Source: Thermococcus paralvinellae (lineage in GTDB: Archaea > Methanobacteriota_B > Thermococci > Thermococcales > Thermococcaceae). From it: DNA of 64,000 nt. Numbering within the stretch: the stretch's first letter is position 1; the number at the start of each line of letters is the position of its first letter. A program made the translations under genes and the position numbers. Below, piece by piece: positions 38,368 to 48,857 of the stretch. The notes beneath the pieces were generated by a model. It searched no databases, was not told the origin of the DNA, and saw only the letters and a program-made list of their open reading frames with translations. The stretch is from assembly GCF_000517445.1 (NCBI RefSeq), contig NZ_CP006965.1, positions 124,001 through 188,000 of the forward strand, in the 5' to 3' direction.

Positions 38368-39519
38368 ATGCAGATGCAGTTTGAGGACGCTTACAAGGAA
38401 GTTTATGAGATTGTTAAGCCGAAATACAAGCTCTTCACAGCTGGACCAGTTGCATGTTTTCCAGAGGTTCTCGAGATAATGAAAGTTCAGATGTTTAGTC
38501 ATAGAGCAAAGGAGTACAAGATAGTTCACATGGACACTGTTGAAAGATTGAAGAAGTTCCTTGAGGTTGAAAAGGGTGAAGTTTTGCTCTTTCCAAGCTC
38601 TGGGACTGGAATTATGGAGGCAAGCATAAGGAATGGTGTTTCTAAGGGTGGAAAAGTTCTTGTCACAATCATTGGTGCATTTGGAAAGAGATACAAAGAA
38701 GTTGTTGAGTCAAACGGGAGAAATGCTGTTGTCCTTGAGTATGAGCCCGGAAAGGCTGTAAAGCCAGAGGACTTGGATGAAGCGTTAAAGAAAAACCCGG
38801 ATGTTGAAGCTGTGACAATTACCTATAACGAGACTTCAACAGGTGTTCTCAATCCTCTCCCTGAGCTGGCCAAAGTTGCTAAGGAGCACGACAAGTTAGT
38901 TTTCGTTGATGCTGTTTCAGCTATGGGTGGAGCTGACATAAAGGTCACCAAGTGGGGAATTGATGTAGTCTTTGGAAGTTCTCAGAAAGCCTTTGGTGTT
39001 CCGCCGGGATTAGCAATTGGAGCATTTAGCGAGGAGTTCATAGAGATAGCCAATAAGGCCGAGGAGAAAGGCTGGTACTTTGATGTCCCAAAGTACATTA
39101 AGTATCAGGATAAGAAACAAGGAACACCCTCAACGCCACCAGTTCCTCAAGTTTTAGGGTTAAATGTTGTCTTGAGGATTATTGAGAAAATGGGGGGTAA
39201 AGAAGAGTGGCTCAAGATGTATCAAAAGAGGGCTGAAATGGTTAGGAATGGTGTTAGAGAAATTGGCTTAGAAGTTTTGGCTGAACCTGGTTATGAAAGT
39301 CCAACAATAACTGCTGTCTTAACTCCAGAAGGAATAAAGGGTGAAGATGTTTACAATGCAATGCGTGAAAGGGGCTTTGAGTTAGCAAAGGGTTATGGTG
39401 AAGGAATTAAAGAAAAGACATTTAGGATTGGCCATATGGGATACATGACATTTGAAGACATTGAGGAGATGCTCCAAAACTTAAAAGAAGTTATAGAAGA
39501 CCTGAAGAAGAAAGCTTAG
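38368..39519 (+). CDS. Class V aminotransferase (serine/alanine-glyoxylate type)
   Basis: A 383-residue PLP enzyme. The lysine lies in VVFGSSQKAFGVPPGLAI, the Asp of the pyridine pair in FVDAVSAMGG, and the substrate motif is FTAGPVACFPEV. Proteins of this type are labelled serine- or alanine-glyoxylate aminotransferase, or the small subunit of soluble hydrogenase in older annotation. The true amino donor in Thermococcales is uncertain. ATG 38368 follows GAGGTGGGG; the frame back to 38287 has no ribosome site. Its stop overlaps the convergent ATPase gene by four bases. Confidence 0.9.
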   Translation: MQMQFEDAYKEVYEIVKPKYKLFTAGPVACFPEVLEIMKVQMFSHRAKEYKIVHMDTVERLKKFLEVEKGEVLLFPSSGTGIMEASIRNGVSKGGKVLVTIIGAFGKRYKEVVESNGRNAVVLEYEPGKAVKPEDLDEALKKNPDVEAVTITYNETSTGVLNPLPELAKVAKEHDKLVFVDAVSAMGGADIKVTKWGIDVVFGSSQKAFGVPPGLAIGAFSEEFIEIANKAEEKGWYFDVPKYIKYQDKKQGTPSTPPVPQVLGLNVVLRIIEKMGGKEEWLKMYQKRAEMVRNGVREIGLEVLAEPGYESPTITAVLTPEGIKGEDVYNAMRERGFELAKGYGEGIKEKTFRIGHMGYMTFEDIEEMLQNLKEVIEDLKKKA

Positions 39520-40109
39520 CATACCTTCTCCAGCTTTATTTTTCCTCCTTCTTCAACTACTCTATAAATTGCATTAACCTTTCTAATCCCAGTTCTTATG
39601 TCACGATAGAGCTCAATTATCAGCTCGAACCTCTTTAAGGTCTCATCGTCTATCTTAAGCCAGTGTTTAACTTCACTCACGATGTCCCTTGAAAGTATGA
39701 GTGATGAAATTATGAATGCATAATCATCTACGAGTTCTTTCAGAATCAGAGGCACGTTAATTGTGTGGAGAGTGTCTATAACAACATAGTCGGGATTGAG
39801 CTTTTTGATTTCCTCAATTACTTCATTTGTCCTTGTTCTAACGCTCTTTTTATTGAATTCAGTGTTTATAACTTCGATATTTTCTTTGAAAGGCTTAAAT
39901 TCATTGTAAGCTGTTACAACTGCTATTTTCCAGTCATCAGGAATTAGATGAACTATAGCCTCAATTAGCTTTGTTTTACCTGTTCTGCTTGCCCCGACAA
40001 CTAAAATGTCGCTTTTTCTCAGAAGGGCATCTTTAATAGTCTCAAGCTGTTCTTTAGTTATGTTTCCATATCTGAGCAAATCCTCCGGAGTGAAGATGTA
40101 AACTCCCAT
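39516..40109 (-). CDS. Small VirB11/PilT-like ATPase
   Basis: A 197-residue P-loop protein with Walker A VGASRTGKT, Walker B PDYVVIDTLHT and the surrounding pattern of secretion/pilus ATPases (VVTAYNEFKPF; ELYRDIRTGIRKV at the end). It carries only a short N-terminal piece before the ATPase fold, so it is a stand-alone core rather than a full type II/IV secretion motor. No membrane or pilin partner lies nearby. ATG 40109 follows GGTGGC; the longer frame to 40193 is unlikely. Confidence 0.8.
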   Translation of the reverse strand: MGVYIFTPEDLLRYGNITKEQLETIKDALLRKSDILVVGASRTGKTKLIEAIVHLIPDDWKIAVVTAYNEFKPFKENIEVINTEFNKKSVRTRTNEVIEEIKKLNPDYVVIDTLHTINVPLILKELVDDYAFIISSLILSRDIVSEVKHWLKIDDETLKRFELIIELYRDIRTGIRKVNAIYRVVEEGGKIKLEKVC

Positions 40110-40354
40110 TTTTGCCACCGTAGAATACTGTGGAAACAGATAATTATAACTGTATTGGTACACCAACGTTAGAGAAGGCCTCTGGGGATGCAAATACTTT
40201 TTGAAAGTCTCTTTTAAAATATCAATTTCTATCTAATTCTTTGTCAATTATTCAAAAATTCTCATATATAAATGCCAAAATTTGTCCAAATTTCAAAGTT
40301 TTTTGCATAAAAGACATAAACCATAAAAGTAGTGTCAAAAAATAGGTGATAAAT

Positions 40355-41269
40355 ATGAACGCTGTTCAATTAGTTAAAAGAGATATTGCGCCAGCTGTAG
40401 AGGTTCAAACTAAGGTTATTGAATATATGACAGGATTTTTCGTAGATAAAGGGTTCAAGTGGTTGCTTCCAGTGATGCTTAGCTCAATAACTGACCCTCT
40501 CTGGCCAGATCCAGCGGCAACTAGAGCCCTAAAGCCTCCAGAGATAGAAGCGTATGGTGGAAAGCTTAGATTAATGCACAGCATGATTCTGCATAAGCAA
40601 TTGGCTGTGGCTATGGGGATAGACAAGCTATTCATACTTTCTCCAAACATAAGACTCGAAGGGAGAGAAGCTGATGATGGAAAGCACGCATATGAGTTTA
40701 CCCAGCTTGACTTTGAAATAGCTTATGCAACCATGGATGACGTCATGAGCTTAATCGAAGAGGCAATTTCTGGGCTTTTCAAAGAGGCAAGAAAGTGGGA
40801 GATTCTTGAAGAACTGGGCAGAGAAGTTCCAAAGGCTAAGCCACCGTTTAAGCGGTTCACTTTGGAGGAAATCAAAGCAGAATTTGGTGATGAAGATAAA
40901 GCAAGTGAAGCTATGGATGAACCGTTCTGGATTACTGATATTGAAAGGGAATTCTACGATAGAGAAGATCCAGAGAGACCAGGACACTTCAGAAACTATG
41001 ACTTATATCTGCCTTGGGGTTACGGTGAAGTCTCAAGCGGCGGTGAGAGAGAGTGGGAATACGATATAATTGTTAGGAAGATGAAGAAGGCCGGAATAAG
41101 CCTTGAGGCATTCAAACCATACCTAGAGGTTGCCAAAGCAGGATTGCTCAAGCCTACAGCAGGAGCTGGTATAGGTATGGAGAGATTAGTTAGATTTATT
41201 GTGGGGGCAAAGCACATAGCCGAAGTTCAGCCATTCCCAAGAATTCCGGGAATTCCGGCAATTATTTAA
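40355..41269 (+). CDS. asnA: Archaeal asparagine synthetase (AsnRS-related, AsnA type)
   Basis: Makes asparagine from aspartate, ammonia and ATP. The 304-residue protein is a class II synthetase catalytic core without an anticodon-binding domain, related to asparaginyl-tRNA synthetase. Motif 2 lies near NIRLEGREADDGKHAYEFTQLDFE and motif 3 is GAGIGMERLVRFIVG. ATG 40355 follows GGTGAT. A TATA candidate (CATATATAAATG, about 40263-40274) lies in a 160-base AT-rich upstream region where I see nothing else. It overlaps the convergent nitroreductase by eight bases. Confidence 0.92.
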   Translation: MNAVQLVKRDIAPAVEVQTKVIEYMTGFFVDKGFKWLLPVMLSSITDPLWPDPAATRALKPPEIEAYGGKLRLMHSMILHKQLAVAMGIDKLFILSPNIRLEGREADDGKHAYEFTQLDFEIAYATMDDVMSLIEEAISGLFKEARKWEILEELGREVPKAKPPFKRFTLEEIKAEFGDEDKASEAMDEPFWITDIEREFYDREDPERPGHFRNYDLYLPWGYGEVSSGGEREWEYDIIVRKMKKAGISLEAFKPYLEVAKAGLLKPTAGAGIGMERLVRFIVGAKHIAEVQPFPRIPGIPAII

Positions 41270-41798
41270 GGTGGTTTCCAAATCTGTTTAGATGCACCCT
41301 CTCCCACATTATTTCATCTTTTCTGTGCTCTGGTTTTTCTTCAGCTGGATACCCAATACCAATGATGCAAAGAATCCTTATATTCTTGGGAATTCCCAAG
41401 AGCTCTCTGACGTAATCTTCAGCAGTCTTATTGTCATCGTGCATCCTTTCATGTATATGGCCCCAGCAGGCACCTAAACCCAAAGCGGTTGCTGCCAATT
41501 GAATATGCTCAGCAGCTATAGAGCAGTCGTAAATCCATGCACTGCTTATCTGCTCATCTCCACCGACAACTATCGCTAAAGGTGCTGTTTCGAGAAACTT
41601 TACAGCAGGTCTTGTTTCAGAAAGCTTCTTTATCAACTCTCTATCTTTAACAACCACAAAGTGCCAAGGTCTTCTGTTTCTTGAGCTTGGGGAGTAAAAA
41701 GCAGCTTCGAGGATTTTCTCAATAAGTTTATCTGGAACTTCTTTATTTTGAAATTTTCTAATGCTTCTTCTTTTTCTTACAACTTCAAAGAACTCCAT
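41262..41798 (-). CDS. Nitroreductase-family flavoprotein
   Basis: A 178-residue FMN-dependent oxidoreductase. The family N-terminus is MEFFEVVRKRRSIRKF; RRPWHFVVVKD and the flavin-contact GLGACWGHIHER follow. The substrate is unknown. ATG 41798 follows GGTGAAC; the frame to 41810 starts earlier without a ribosome site. It lies about 40 bases upstream of the next gene on the plus strand's complement, after the Nfn genes. Confidence 0.88.
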   Translation of the reverse strand: MEFFEVVRKRRSIRKFQNKEVPDKLIEKILEAAFYSPSSRNRRPWHFVVVKDRELIKKLSETRPAVKFLETAPLAIVVGGDEQISSAWIYDCSIAAEHIQLAATALGLGACWGHIHERMHDDNKTAEDYVRELLGIPKNIRILCIIGIGYPAEEKPEHRKDEIMWERVHLNRFGNHLK

Positions 41799-41838
41799 AT
41801 CGTTCACCAAAATTATTAGAAATAAGGAAAATTTAAAG

Positions 41839-43251
<1,413 letters not shown>

Positions 43252-44088
43252 TTAAACCATCCCCCTCTCGCGCTTCCACTTCTCAAAAGAAATCTTCTCT
43301 AAATCCTTGTAATAGTCTAAACGCTTCATCAGTTCATCCCAGTTCACTTGGTGTGCATCGAACTCTGGGCCATCAACACATGCGAACTTTATTTCTCCCC
43401 CTACTGTAACCCTACAAGCGCCGCACATTCCAGTACCATCAACCATAATTGGATTCAAGCTGGCAACTGTCTTTATGTCATATGGCTTTGTGAGCTCTGC
43501 AATAAACTTCATCATTATCGTTGGCCCAACTGCATGAACTAGGTCAATCTTTTTTCCTTCATCTATGAGCTTTTGAAGCGCGTGAGTAGTAAATCCTTTC
43601 ATTCCATAACTTCCATCGTTTGTGGTTACTATGACTTCATCACTAACTTGTTTTAGCTTATCCTCCCAGAACACAAGCTCTTTTGTTCTAAATCCAAGAA
43701 TTGAGATCACATAGTTGCCAGCTTCTTTCATTGCTTTTGCAACTGGGTAAATCTCTGCAACGCCAACTCCACCGCCTATCATTACAACTGTTCCGAACTT
43801 ATCAATGTGACTTGGCTTTCCTAAAGGACCAAGAAAATCGAGAATATAATCTCCTACTTCATAAGTTCCCAGTTCATATGTTGTTTTTCCGACTTCTTGG
43901 GCAACTATTGTAACTGTTCCTTTCTCAGGATTTGTGTCCGCTATGGTTAAAGGAATTCTCTCACCTTTTTCGTGGAGTCTGAGAATCACAAATTGTCCTG
44001 GTTTAGCCTTTTTTGCGATTTTTTCAGCCTTGATTTCAAAGAGATTTATTCCGGGAGCTAATTTTTCTTTATGCAAAATTTCAAACAT
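43252..44088 (-). CDS. nfnS: Ferredoxin:NADP oxidoreductase small subunit (NfnS / sulfide dehydrogenase beta)
   Basis: A 278-residue FAD and [2Fe-2S] subunit. The flavin/NAD half has LRLHEKGERIPLTIAD and GGGVGVAEIYPVAKAM, and the C-terminal cluster lies in the spaced cysteines of GMCGACRVTVGGEIKFACVDGPEF. It passes electrons between NAD(H) and the large subunit. ATG 44088 has GGTGAGC just before it. A TATA box (about 44119-44133) faces away from the sulfhydrogenase, with the SurR-type site between the two promoters. Confidence 0.93.
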   Translation of the reverse strand: MFEILHKEKLAPGINLFEIKAEKIAKKAKPGQFVILRLHEKGERIPLTIADTNPEKGTVTIVAQEVGKTTYELGTYEVGDYILDFLGPLGKPSHIDKFGTVVMIGGGVGVAEIYPVAKAMKEAGNYVISILGFRTKELVFWEDKLKQVSDEVIVTTNDGSYGMKGFTTHALQKLIDEGKKIDLVHAVGPTIMMKFIAELTKPYDIKTVASLNPIMVDGTGMCGACRVTVGGEIKFACVDGPEFDAHQVNWDELMKRLDYYKDLEKISFEKWKRERGMV

Positions 44089-44144
44089 TTAAGCTCACCA
44101 AACACTAAATTTGTTTTGCTGATATAAAATTCTTTTCACTATTA

Positions 44145-44161
44145 GTTGATAACTAACTGTT
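44145..44161. promoter_or_regulatory. Extended SurR-type site between nfn and sulfhydrogenase
   Basis: GTTGATAACTAACTGTT matches the published SurR pattern GTTn3AAC-n5-GTT exactly at every fixed base. It lies upstream of the sulfhydrogenase TATA (ACAAATATAAAC, about 44189-44200) and also upstream of the nfn TATA on the other strand. SurR is the sulfur-responsive, redox-active regulator that activates hydrogenase genes in P. furiosus. Confidence 0.75.
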
Positions 44162-44227
44162 GCAAAAATCCTTAAATCTGAAATTTGACAAATATAAACG
44201 GAAAAAATAATTTCAAAGGTGATTATC

Positions 44228-45232
44228 TTGAGATATGTAAAACTCCCATCTGAGAATTTTGAAGAATTTTTCAATTCTCTAAAAAGCTGGGGAACAGTTT
44301 ATGCTCCAGTAAAACAGGGAAACATTTACTCTTTTAAGCAAGTTAATACTTTAGGAGAAGTTTCATTAAATTACACACGCACTATGCTTCCTCCAAAAAA
44401 GTTCTTTGTCCATCCAAAAGACACCCTTTTGAAGCTAAAAAACGGTAGATGGGAAGAAAGCAAGGAAGTTGAAAAGATAGTCCTCTTTGGGGTTCATTCA
44501 TGTGACATTCATGGACTTCAAATTCTTGATAAAGTATATCTAGCTGAGCCCATTGATCCTTATTACAAAAATAGAAGAGAAAATGCAGTTATTATTGGGA
44601 TTAGCTGTATGCCAGATGAGTATTGCTTCTGTAAGAGCCTAGGAACGCACTTTGCAATGCATGGATTTGACCTGTTTTTGCATGAGCTTCCGGATGGCTG
44701 GCTTGTCAGGGTCGGAAGTGTAAAAGGGCATGAAATAGCCTGGGCTAATGAAAGCCTTTTTGAGGAAGTTACGGAAGAGGACTTGAAGCACTTCAAAGAG
44801 TTCGAAGATAAGCGCTCTGCCTCATTCAAGAAGCATTTGAATAAAGAAGGACTAGCCGATATGTTGGATTTAGCATTTGATAGTCCAGTGTGGAAAAAAT
44901 ATGAGCGCATTTGTCTTGGCTGTGGAAACTGCAACATGGTATGTCCAACATGCAGATGCTATGAGGTCTGTGACTACTGGATAAATGCTTACGAGTCTGT
45001 GAGAGTCAGAAGATATGACTCATGCTTCATGGAGACTCATGGGCTCGTTGCAGGGGGACACAATTTCAGACCAACGCGTTTGGACAGGTTTAGGCACCGA
45101 TACTACTGTAAAAGTTATTTCGATCCTTCTGCGGGCTTCAACTGTGTGGGCTGTGGAAGATGTGATGAGTTCTGTCCAGCGAAGATAGAGCATGTGAAAG
45201 TTCTTGATGAAGTTAGGGAGGAATTGAAATGA
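44228..45232 (+). CDS. shyB: Sulfhydrogenase beta subunit (iron-sulfur)
   Basis: A 334-residue electron-transfer subunit of the cytosolic NiFe sulfhydrogenase. Cysteine groups CLGCGNCNMVCPTCRCYEVC and, near the end, CVGCGRCDEFCPAKI hold iron-sulfur clusters. The start TTG 44228 lies 4 bases after GGTGAT; GTG 44219 lies inside that site. Subunit lengths (334, 289, 245, 416) fit hydrogenase II better than I, in my recollection. It heads the operon in order beta, gamma, delta, alpha and lies next to nfnLS as in P. furiosus. Confidence 0.9.
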   Translation: MRYVKLPSENFEEFFNSLKSWGTVYAPVKQGNIYSFKQVNTLGEVSLNYTRTMLPPKKFFVHPKDTLLKLKNGRWEESKEVEKIVLFGVHSCDIHGLQILDKVYLAEPIDPYYKNRRENAVIIGISCMPDEYCFCKSLGTHFAMHGFDLFLHELPDGWLVRVGSVKGHEIAWANESLFEEVTEEDLKHFKEFEDKRSASFKKHLNKEGLADMLDLAFDSPVWKKYERICLGCGNCNMVCPTCRCYEVCDYWINAYESVRVRRYDSCFMETHGLVAGGHNFRPTRLDRFRHRYYCKSYFDPSAGFNCVGCGRCDEFCPAKIEHVKVLDEVREELK

Positions 45233-46098
45233 ACCCATTTCAAACTTATGACGCGAGGATTTTAGAAATTAAGGAGCTCACCCCAAGAGAGAAGCTCTTC
45301 ACACTGAGATTCGTTGATCCAGAAATTAACAAGGAATTTACATACAAGCCTGGTCAGTTTGTCATAGTTGATATTCGGGGCTTTGGAGAGTTCCCAATAA
45401 GCCTGTGCTCTTCTCCAACCAGAACTGGATACTTCCAGCTATGTGTCAGAAGGGTTGGAAGGATGACGAAATACATGCATAAACTTAAGGAAGGGGACAT
45501 TATCGGCATTCGTGGCCCCTATGGCAATGGATTTCCAATGGAAGAAATGGAAGATTCAAACCTTCTCTTAGTTGCTGGTGGCCTAGGAATGGCGCCATTG
45601 AGGAGTGTCCTCTGGTATGCACTGGATAGCGGGAAATACAAGCAGATATATTTGTTCTATGGAACCAAAAGCTATGAAGACATTCTGTTTAGAGATGAAA
45701 TTATCCACCTCTTGAAGCATGGAGAGGCCATGAATTGCAGAGTGAAGCTTGCTTATGAAGTTGAAAGTCCATCATGCATTTATCTGGAAAAAGGCTTTGC
45801 TCCCAAGGTCTGTAAAGGTGTTGTAACTGATTTATTTAGAGGGGAAGAGTTAGACGTAGAAAATACGTATGCTTTAATCTGTGGGCCTCCAGTGATGTAT
45901 AAATTCGTGATAAAGGAGCTCTTGGACAGAAAACTTACTCCGGGCAGGATTTACATGACATTGGAGAGAAGAATGAGGTGTGGAATAGGCAAGTGCGGCC
46001 ACTGTATTGTAGGAACGAGCACATCAATAAAGTATATTTGCAAAGATGGGCCGGTCTTCACTTATTGGGAAGCTCTTTCTACAAGGGGGTTGATTTAA
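45229..46098 (+). CDS. shyG: Sulfhydrogenase gamma subunit (flavin, NAD(P)-linked)
   Basis: A 289-residue FAD and [2Fe-2S] subunit that connects hydrogen oxidation to NAD(P). The FAD-binding part is FPISLCSSPTRTGYFQ, the nucleotide-binding part GGLGMAPLRSVLWY, and the C-terminal cluster RRMRCGIGKCGHC. It overlaps shyB by four bases and abuts shyD directly. Its fold parallels NfnS, its divergent neighbour. Confidence 0.92.
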   Translation: MNPFQTYDARILEIKELTPREKLFTLRFVDPEINKEFTYKPGQFVIVDIRGFGEFPISLCSSPTRTGYFQLCVRRVGRMTKYMHKLKEGDIIGIRGPYGNGFPMEEMEDSNLLLVAGGLGMAPLRSVLWYALDSGKYKQIYLFYGTKSYEDILFRDEIIHLLKHGEAMNCRVKLAYEVESPSCIYLEKGFAPKVCKGVVTDLFRGEELDVENTYALICGPPVMYKFVIKELLDRKLTPGRIYMTLERRMRCGIGKCGHCIVGTSTSIKYICKDGPVFTYWEALSTRGLI

Positions 46099-46836
46099 AT
46101 GCTCAAGCTGGGAGTTTTTGAGTTGACAGACTGTGGAGGCTGTGCACTTAACATACTCTTCCTCTATGACAAGCTCTTTGATTTACTCGAGTTTTATGAG
46201 ATAAAAGAATTTCACATGGCCTCAAGCTTTAAGGAGCATGATCACCTCGATGTAGCCATTGTTACTGGAACGGTATCCTCTCAAAGAGATTTAGAAGTGT
46301 TGAAGCATGCAAGAAATTACTCCAACTACCTAATTGCTTTGGGGACGTGTGCAACTCACGGTTCTGTTCAGGGGGCTGTTGAAGGGAAGATTAGGGATAA
46401 GCTTGAGAAAGTTTACGGAACGAGGGCTAATCCAATGAAGGCTTTGGATTCAAAACCTGTGATTGAATACATAGCTGTTGACTTCGCTTTGCCCGGCTGT
46501 CCATATGATAAGATGGAGCTTTACCAACTCCTCATTGACTTGGCAAAGGGCATTGAGCCAGTGAAGAAGGATTACCCAGTCTGTATTGAATGCAAGCTCA
46601 ATGAATATGAATGTGTCCTTGTGAAAAAAGGAGTGCCTTGTTTGGGTCCGATAACCCTTGGTGGATGTAATGCAGTGTGCATTAGATCGGGACTGGGATG
46701 CATTGGATGCAGAGGTCCTCTGCCGAAAGAAGCGAATCCAACAAGTGAATTTGAGATTCTCAGGGAGTTGGGATATGATGAGGAATACATACGAAAGAAG
46801 TTCAAGACATTTGCAAGGGGTGAGCTGAGATGGTAA
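46099..46836 (+). CDS. shyD: Sulfhydrogenase delta (small) subunit
   Basis: The 245-residue small subunit of the NiFe hydrogenase, carrying iron-sulfur clusters that lead to the active site. Cysteine motifs are TDCGGCALN, GTCATHGS, PGCPYDKMEL, CIECKLNEYECVLVKKGVPCLGP and CNAVCIRSGLGCIGCRGP. It has no twin-arginine signal, in keeping with a cytosolic enzyme. It overlaps shyA by seven bases. Confidence 0.93.
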   Translation: MLKLGVFELTDCGGCALNILFLYDKLFDLLEFYEIKEFHMASSFKEHDHLDVAIVTGTVSSQRDLEVLKHARNYSNYLIALGTCATHGSVQGAVEGKIRDKLEKVYGTRANPMKALDSKPVIEYIAVDFALPGCPYDKMELYQLLIDLAKGIEPVKKDYPVCIECKLNEYECVLVKKGVPCLGPITLGGCNAVCIRSGLGCIGCRGPLPKEANPTSEFEILRELGYDEEYIRKKFKTFARGELRW

Positions 46837-48080
46837 TTCTTGAAGTCGGTGAGTTCACAAGAGTTGAAGGAAACGGTAAAGCAGAGATTGTCATCGAAAA
46901 CGGGGAAGTTAAAGAAGTTAGAGTAAAGATAGTTGAAGGGCCAAGGTTCTTTGAATTGCTAACACTCGGCAGGTATTATTGGGATGTTCCAGATTTAGAG
47001 GCAAGAATCTGTGCAATCTGTTATTTAGCGCATTCATTTGCCTCAGTTCTTGGAATTGAGAAAGCTTTTGGAGTTGAAGTTCCTGAGGAAATTCAACTTT
47101 TGAGAGAACTAGGCTTAATTGGCGAAGTCCTTGAAAGTCATGCACTACACTTATACCTCTTAGTGGCTCCAGATTTGTTTGGCTATCCTGATGCCATTAG
47201 GATGATGAGTAAGCATGGTAAACTCGTAAAAGAAGGGCTAACTCTCAAAAGCTTTGGAAACTACATTAGGGAGATAGTTGGGGGAAGAGAGATTCACGGT
47301 ATTAACATAAAACCCGGTGGATTTGGAAGATTTCCAACAGTAGAAGAGCTTGAAAAAATCGAGAGAAATTGTGATGAGCTCTTGAGGATGGCAAAGAAGG
47401 CTGTCAACATTTTTGCAACTCAAGATGTTTTTGGAGCTGTGCCAAGGTATCACATTGCTACGGATGAATATCTCTATGGAGAAAAGCTAATTGCATCTGA
47501 TGGGGAGAGGTTTGATTATCTTGAGCATATCGAAGAGAAAGCTCTACCATACAGTTTTGCGAAGCAGAGCAAATACAAGGGAGAAATCTTTATGGTTGGT
47601 GCACTGTCTCGATTAATGCTCAAAGCCGATAAGCTAACACCAATAGCGAAGGAGTTATTCGAGCAACATAAAGAAAAGCTTTCTCAATGCTATGTCAGCT
47701 TAAACAACTTGGCACAGGCAATTGAGCTTGTGTATGCAGTTGAGAGGGCAAAAGAAATTGTAAGTACGCTTTTAGATAAAGGGATTAAGGGGGAGAACGT
47801 TCCAATTGAGCCTAAAGAAGGAGAGGGAATAGGCTATGTTGAGGCTCCGAGAGGAGTTTTAATTCACCATTATAAGATTGATGAAAAGGGAAACATAACC
47901 TACTCGAACATAATAACTCCGACAGCTCTAAACCACGCTTTAATGGAGCTAAGCCTCTATGAGGAAACAAAGAAAAACTACGGCACTTTAGATGAGAACT
48001 CGTTGGTACATAAATTAGAAGAGACTGTTAGGGCATTTGATCCATGTATTTCATGCTCTGTGCATCTTGTTAGGCTTTAG
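46830..48080 (+). CDS. shyA: Sulfhydrogenase alpha (large, NiFe) subunit
   Basis: The 416-residue catalytic subunit. The four NiFe ligands are in RICAICYLAHS near the N-terminus (two Cys) and DPCISCSVH at the C-terminus (two Cys). Four residues follow the final histidine, matching the short C-terminal tail that a protease removes after metal insertion in the P. furiosus enzyme. It is the last gene of the operon. No maturation protease or Hyp genes lie in this window, so they must be elsewhere. Confidence 0.95.
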   Translation: MVILEVGEFTRVEGNGKAEIVIENGEVKEVRVKIVEGPRFFELLTLGRYYWDVPDLEARICAICYLAHSFASVLGIEKAFGVEVPEEIQLLRELGLIGEVLESHALHLYLLVAPDLFGYPDAIRMMSKHGKLVKEGLTLKSFGNYIREIVGGREIHGINIKPGGFGRFPTVEELEKIERNCDELLRMAKKAVNIFATQDVFGAVPRYHIATDEYLYGEKLIASDGERFDYLEHIEEKALPYSFAKQSKYKGEIFMVGALSRLMLKADKLTPIAKELFEQHKEKLSQCYVSLNNLAQAIELVYAVERAKEIVSTLLDKGIKGENVPIEPKEGEGIGYVEAPRGVLIHHYKIDEKGNITYSNIITPTALNHALMELSLYEETKKNYGTLDENSLVHKLEETVRAFDPCISCSVHLVRL

Positions 48081-48158
48081 TCTCTTTTCCTTTTCTTCCC
48101 TCAGAAAATCAAAATTATTATAAAACACCAAATGCTTCAATATAAATTAGTGAGAGCA

Positions 48159-48857
48159 ATGAAAAGAGTGACTGGAAGTATAAAGAGTATAAGTCGAATT
48201 ATGGACTCGCTAAAAATAGGGGAGACTGTATTGGTTATCTATGAGGAATCCTTGATTCCTGAGTTTTCGTTTTTGTTTTTCGTTGAATATGCCTCCAGAA
48301 AAGGCATACCGATTATTGTGGATGATATTCTTGACTCGCTTTATGTTGTCAAGCAGCATTTGGAGTTTACAGGGATTGATACGAACTTTTTTGATGATGT
48401 TGTTGTGGTGAAAGTTGGGGGCACAAATAAAGTTGGAAATGTCTACAAACATATACCTCTTGAAGGGGCTTACAGAGAAAAGTACCGTCTAGCAGTTAAA
48501 GAGTTGTACAAGAAAAAAACAAACATTCTAAACATTGTATTGGGCATTGAAAACCTCTTTTATCTATCTACAAAACCAACTGATGTCCTTGGAGTAGTAT
48601 CTGAGCTGATATCTTTCTTAGGTAAAAAGAGTCGCATAGCAATATATATGATCAACAAAAATATAGCGGAAATGGCCCCTATAAATCCACTCCCATTCTT
48701 TGAGCGAACTGCGAGTACAGTTGTATATGCAGAACCTTATCCAAGAAAAGCCGTTATAAGAATTGGCAAGTGCTCGTCTCTTGACTTGGTTGGGAAATCC
48801 TTCATAGTAGAGCTTGAAGATGTACTTCAATATTGGGATGAAAATGGGACTTTTTAG
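48159..48857 (+). CDS. DUF257 protein (Thermococcales-specific, RecA/KaiC-like)
   Basis: A 232-residue protein resembling the Pyrococcus/Thermococcus family DUF257. It has an N-terminal segment GETVLVIYEESLIPEFSFLFF with no complete Walker A loop and SRIAIYMINK late in the fold, reminiscent of a degenerate RecA/KaiC core. Its function is unknown. ATG 48159 is chosen because a TATA (ATTATTATAAAAC, about 48113-48125) predicts transcription at about 48145, beyond ATG 48132. It overlaps the next gene by 14 bases. Confidence 0.75.
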   Translation: MKRVTGSIKSISRIMDSLKIGETVLVIYEESLIPEFSFLFFVEYASRKGIPIIVDDILDSLYVVKQHLEFTGIDTNFFDDVVVVKVGGTNKVGNVYKHIPLEGAYREKYRLAVKELYKKKTNILNIVLGIENLFYLSTKPTDVLGVVSELISFLGKKSRIAIYMINKNIAEMAPINPLPFFERTASTVVYAEPYPRKAVIRIGKCSSLDLVGKSFIVELEDVLQYWDENGTF

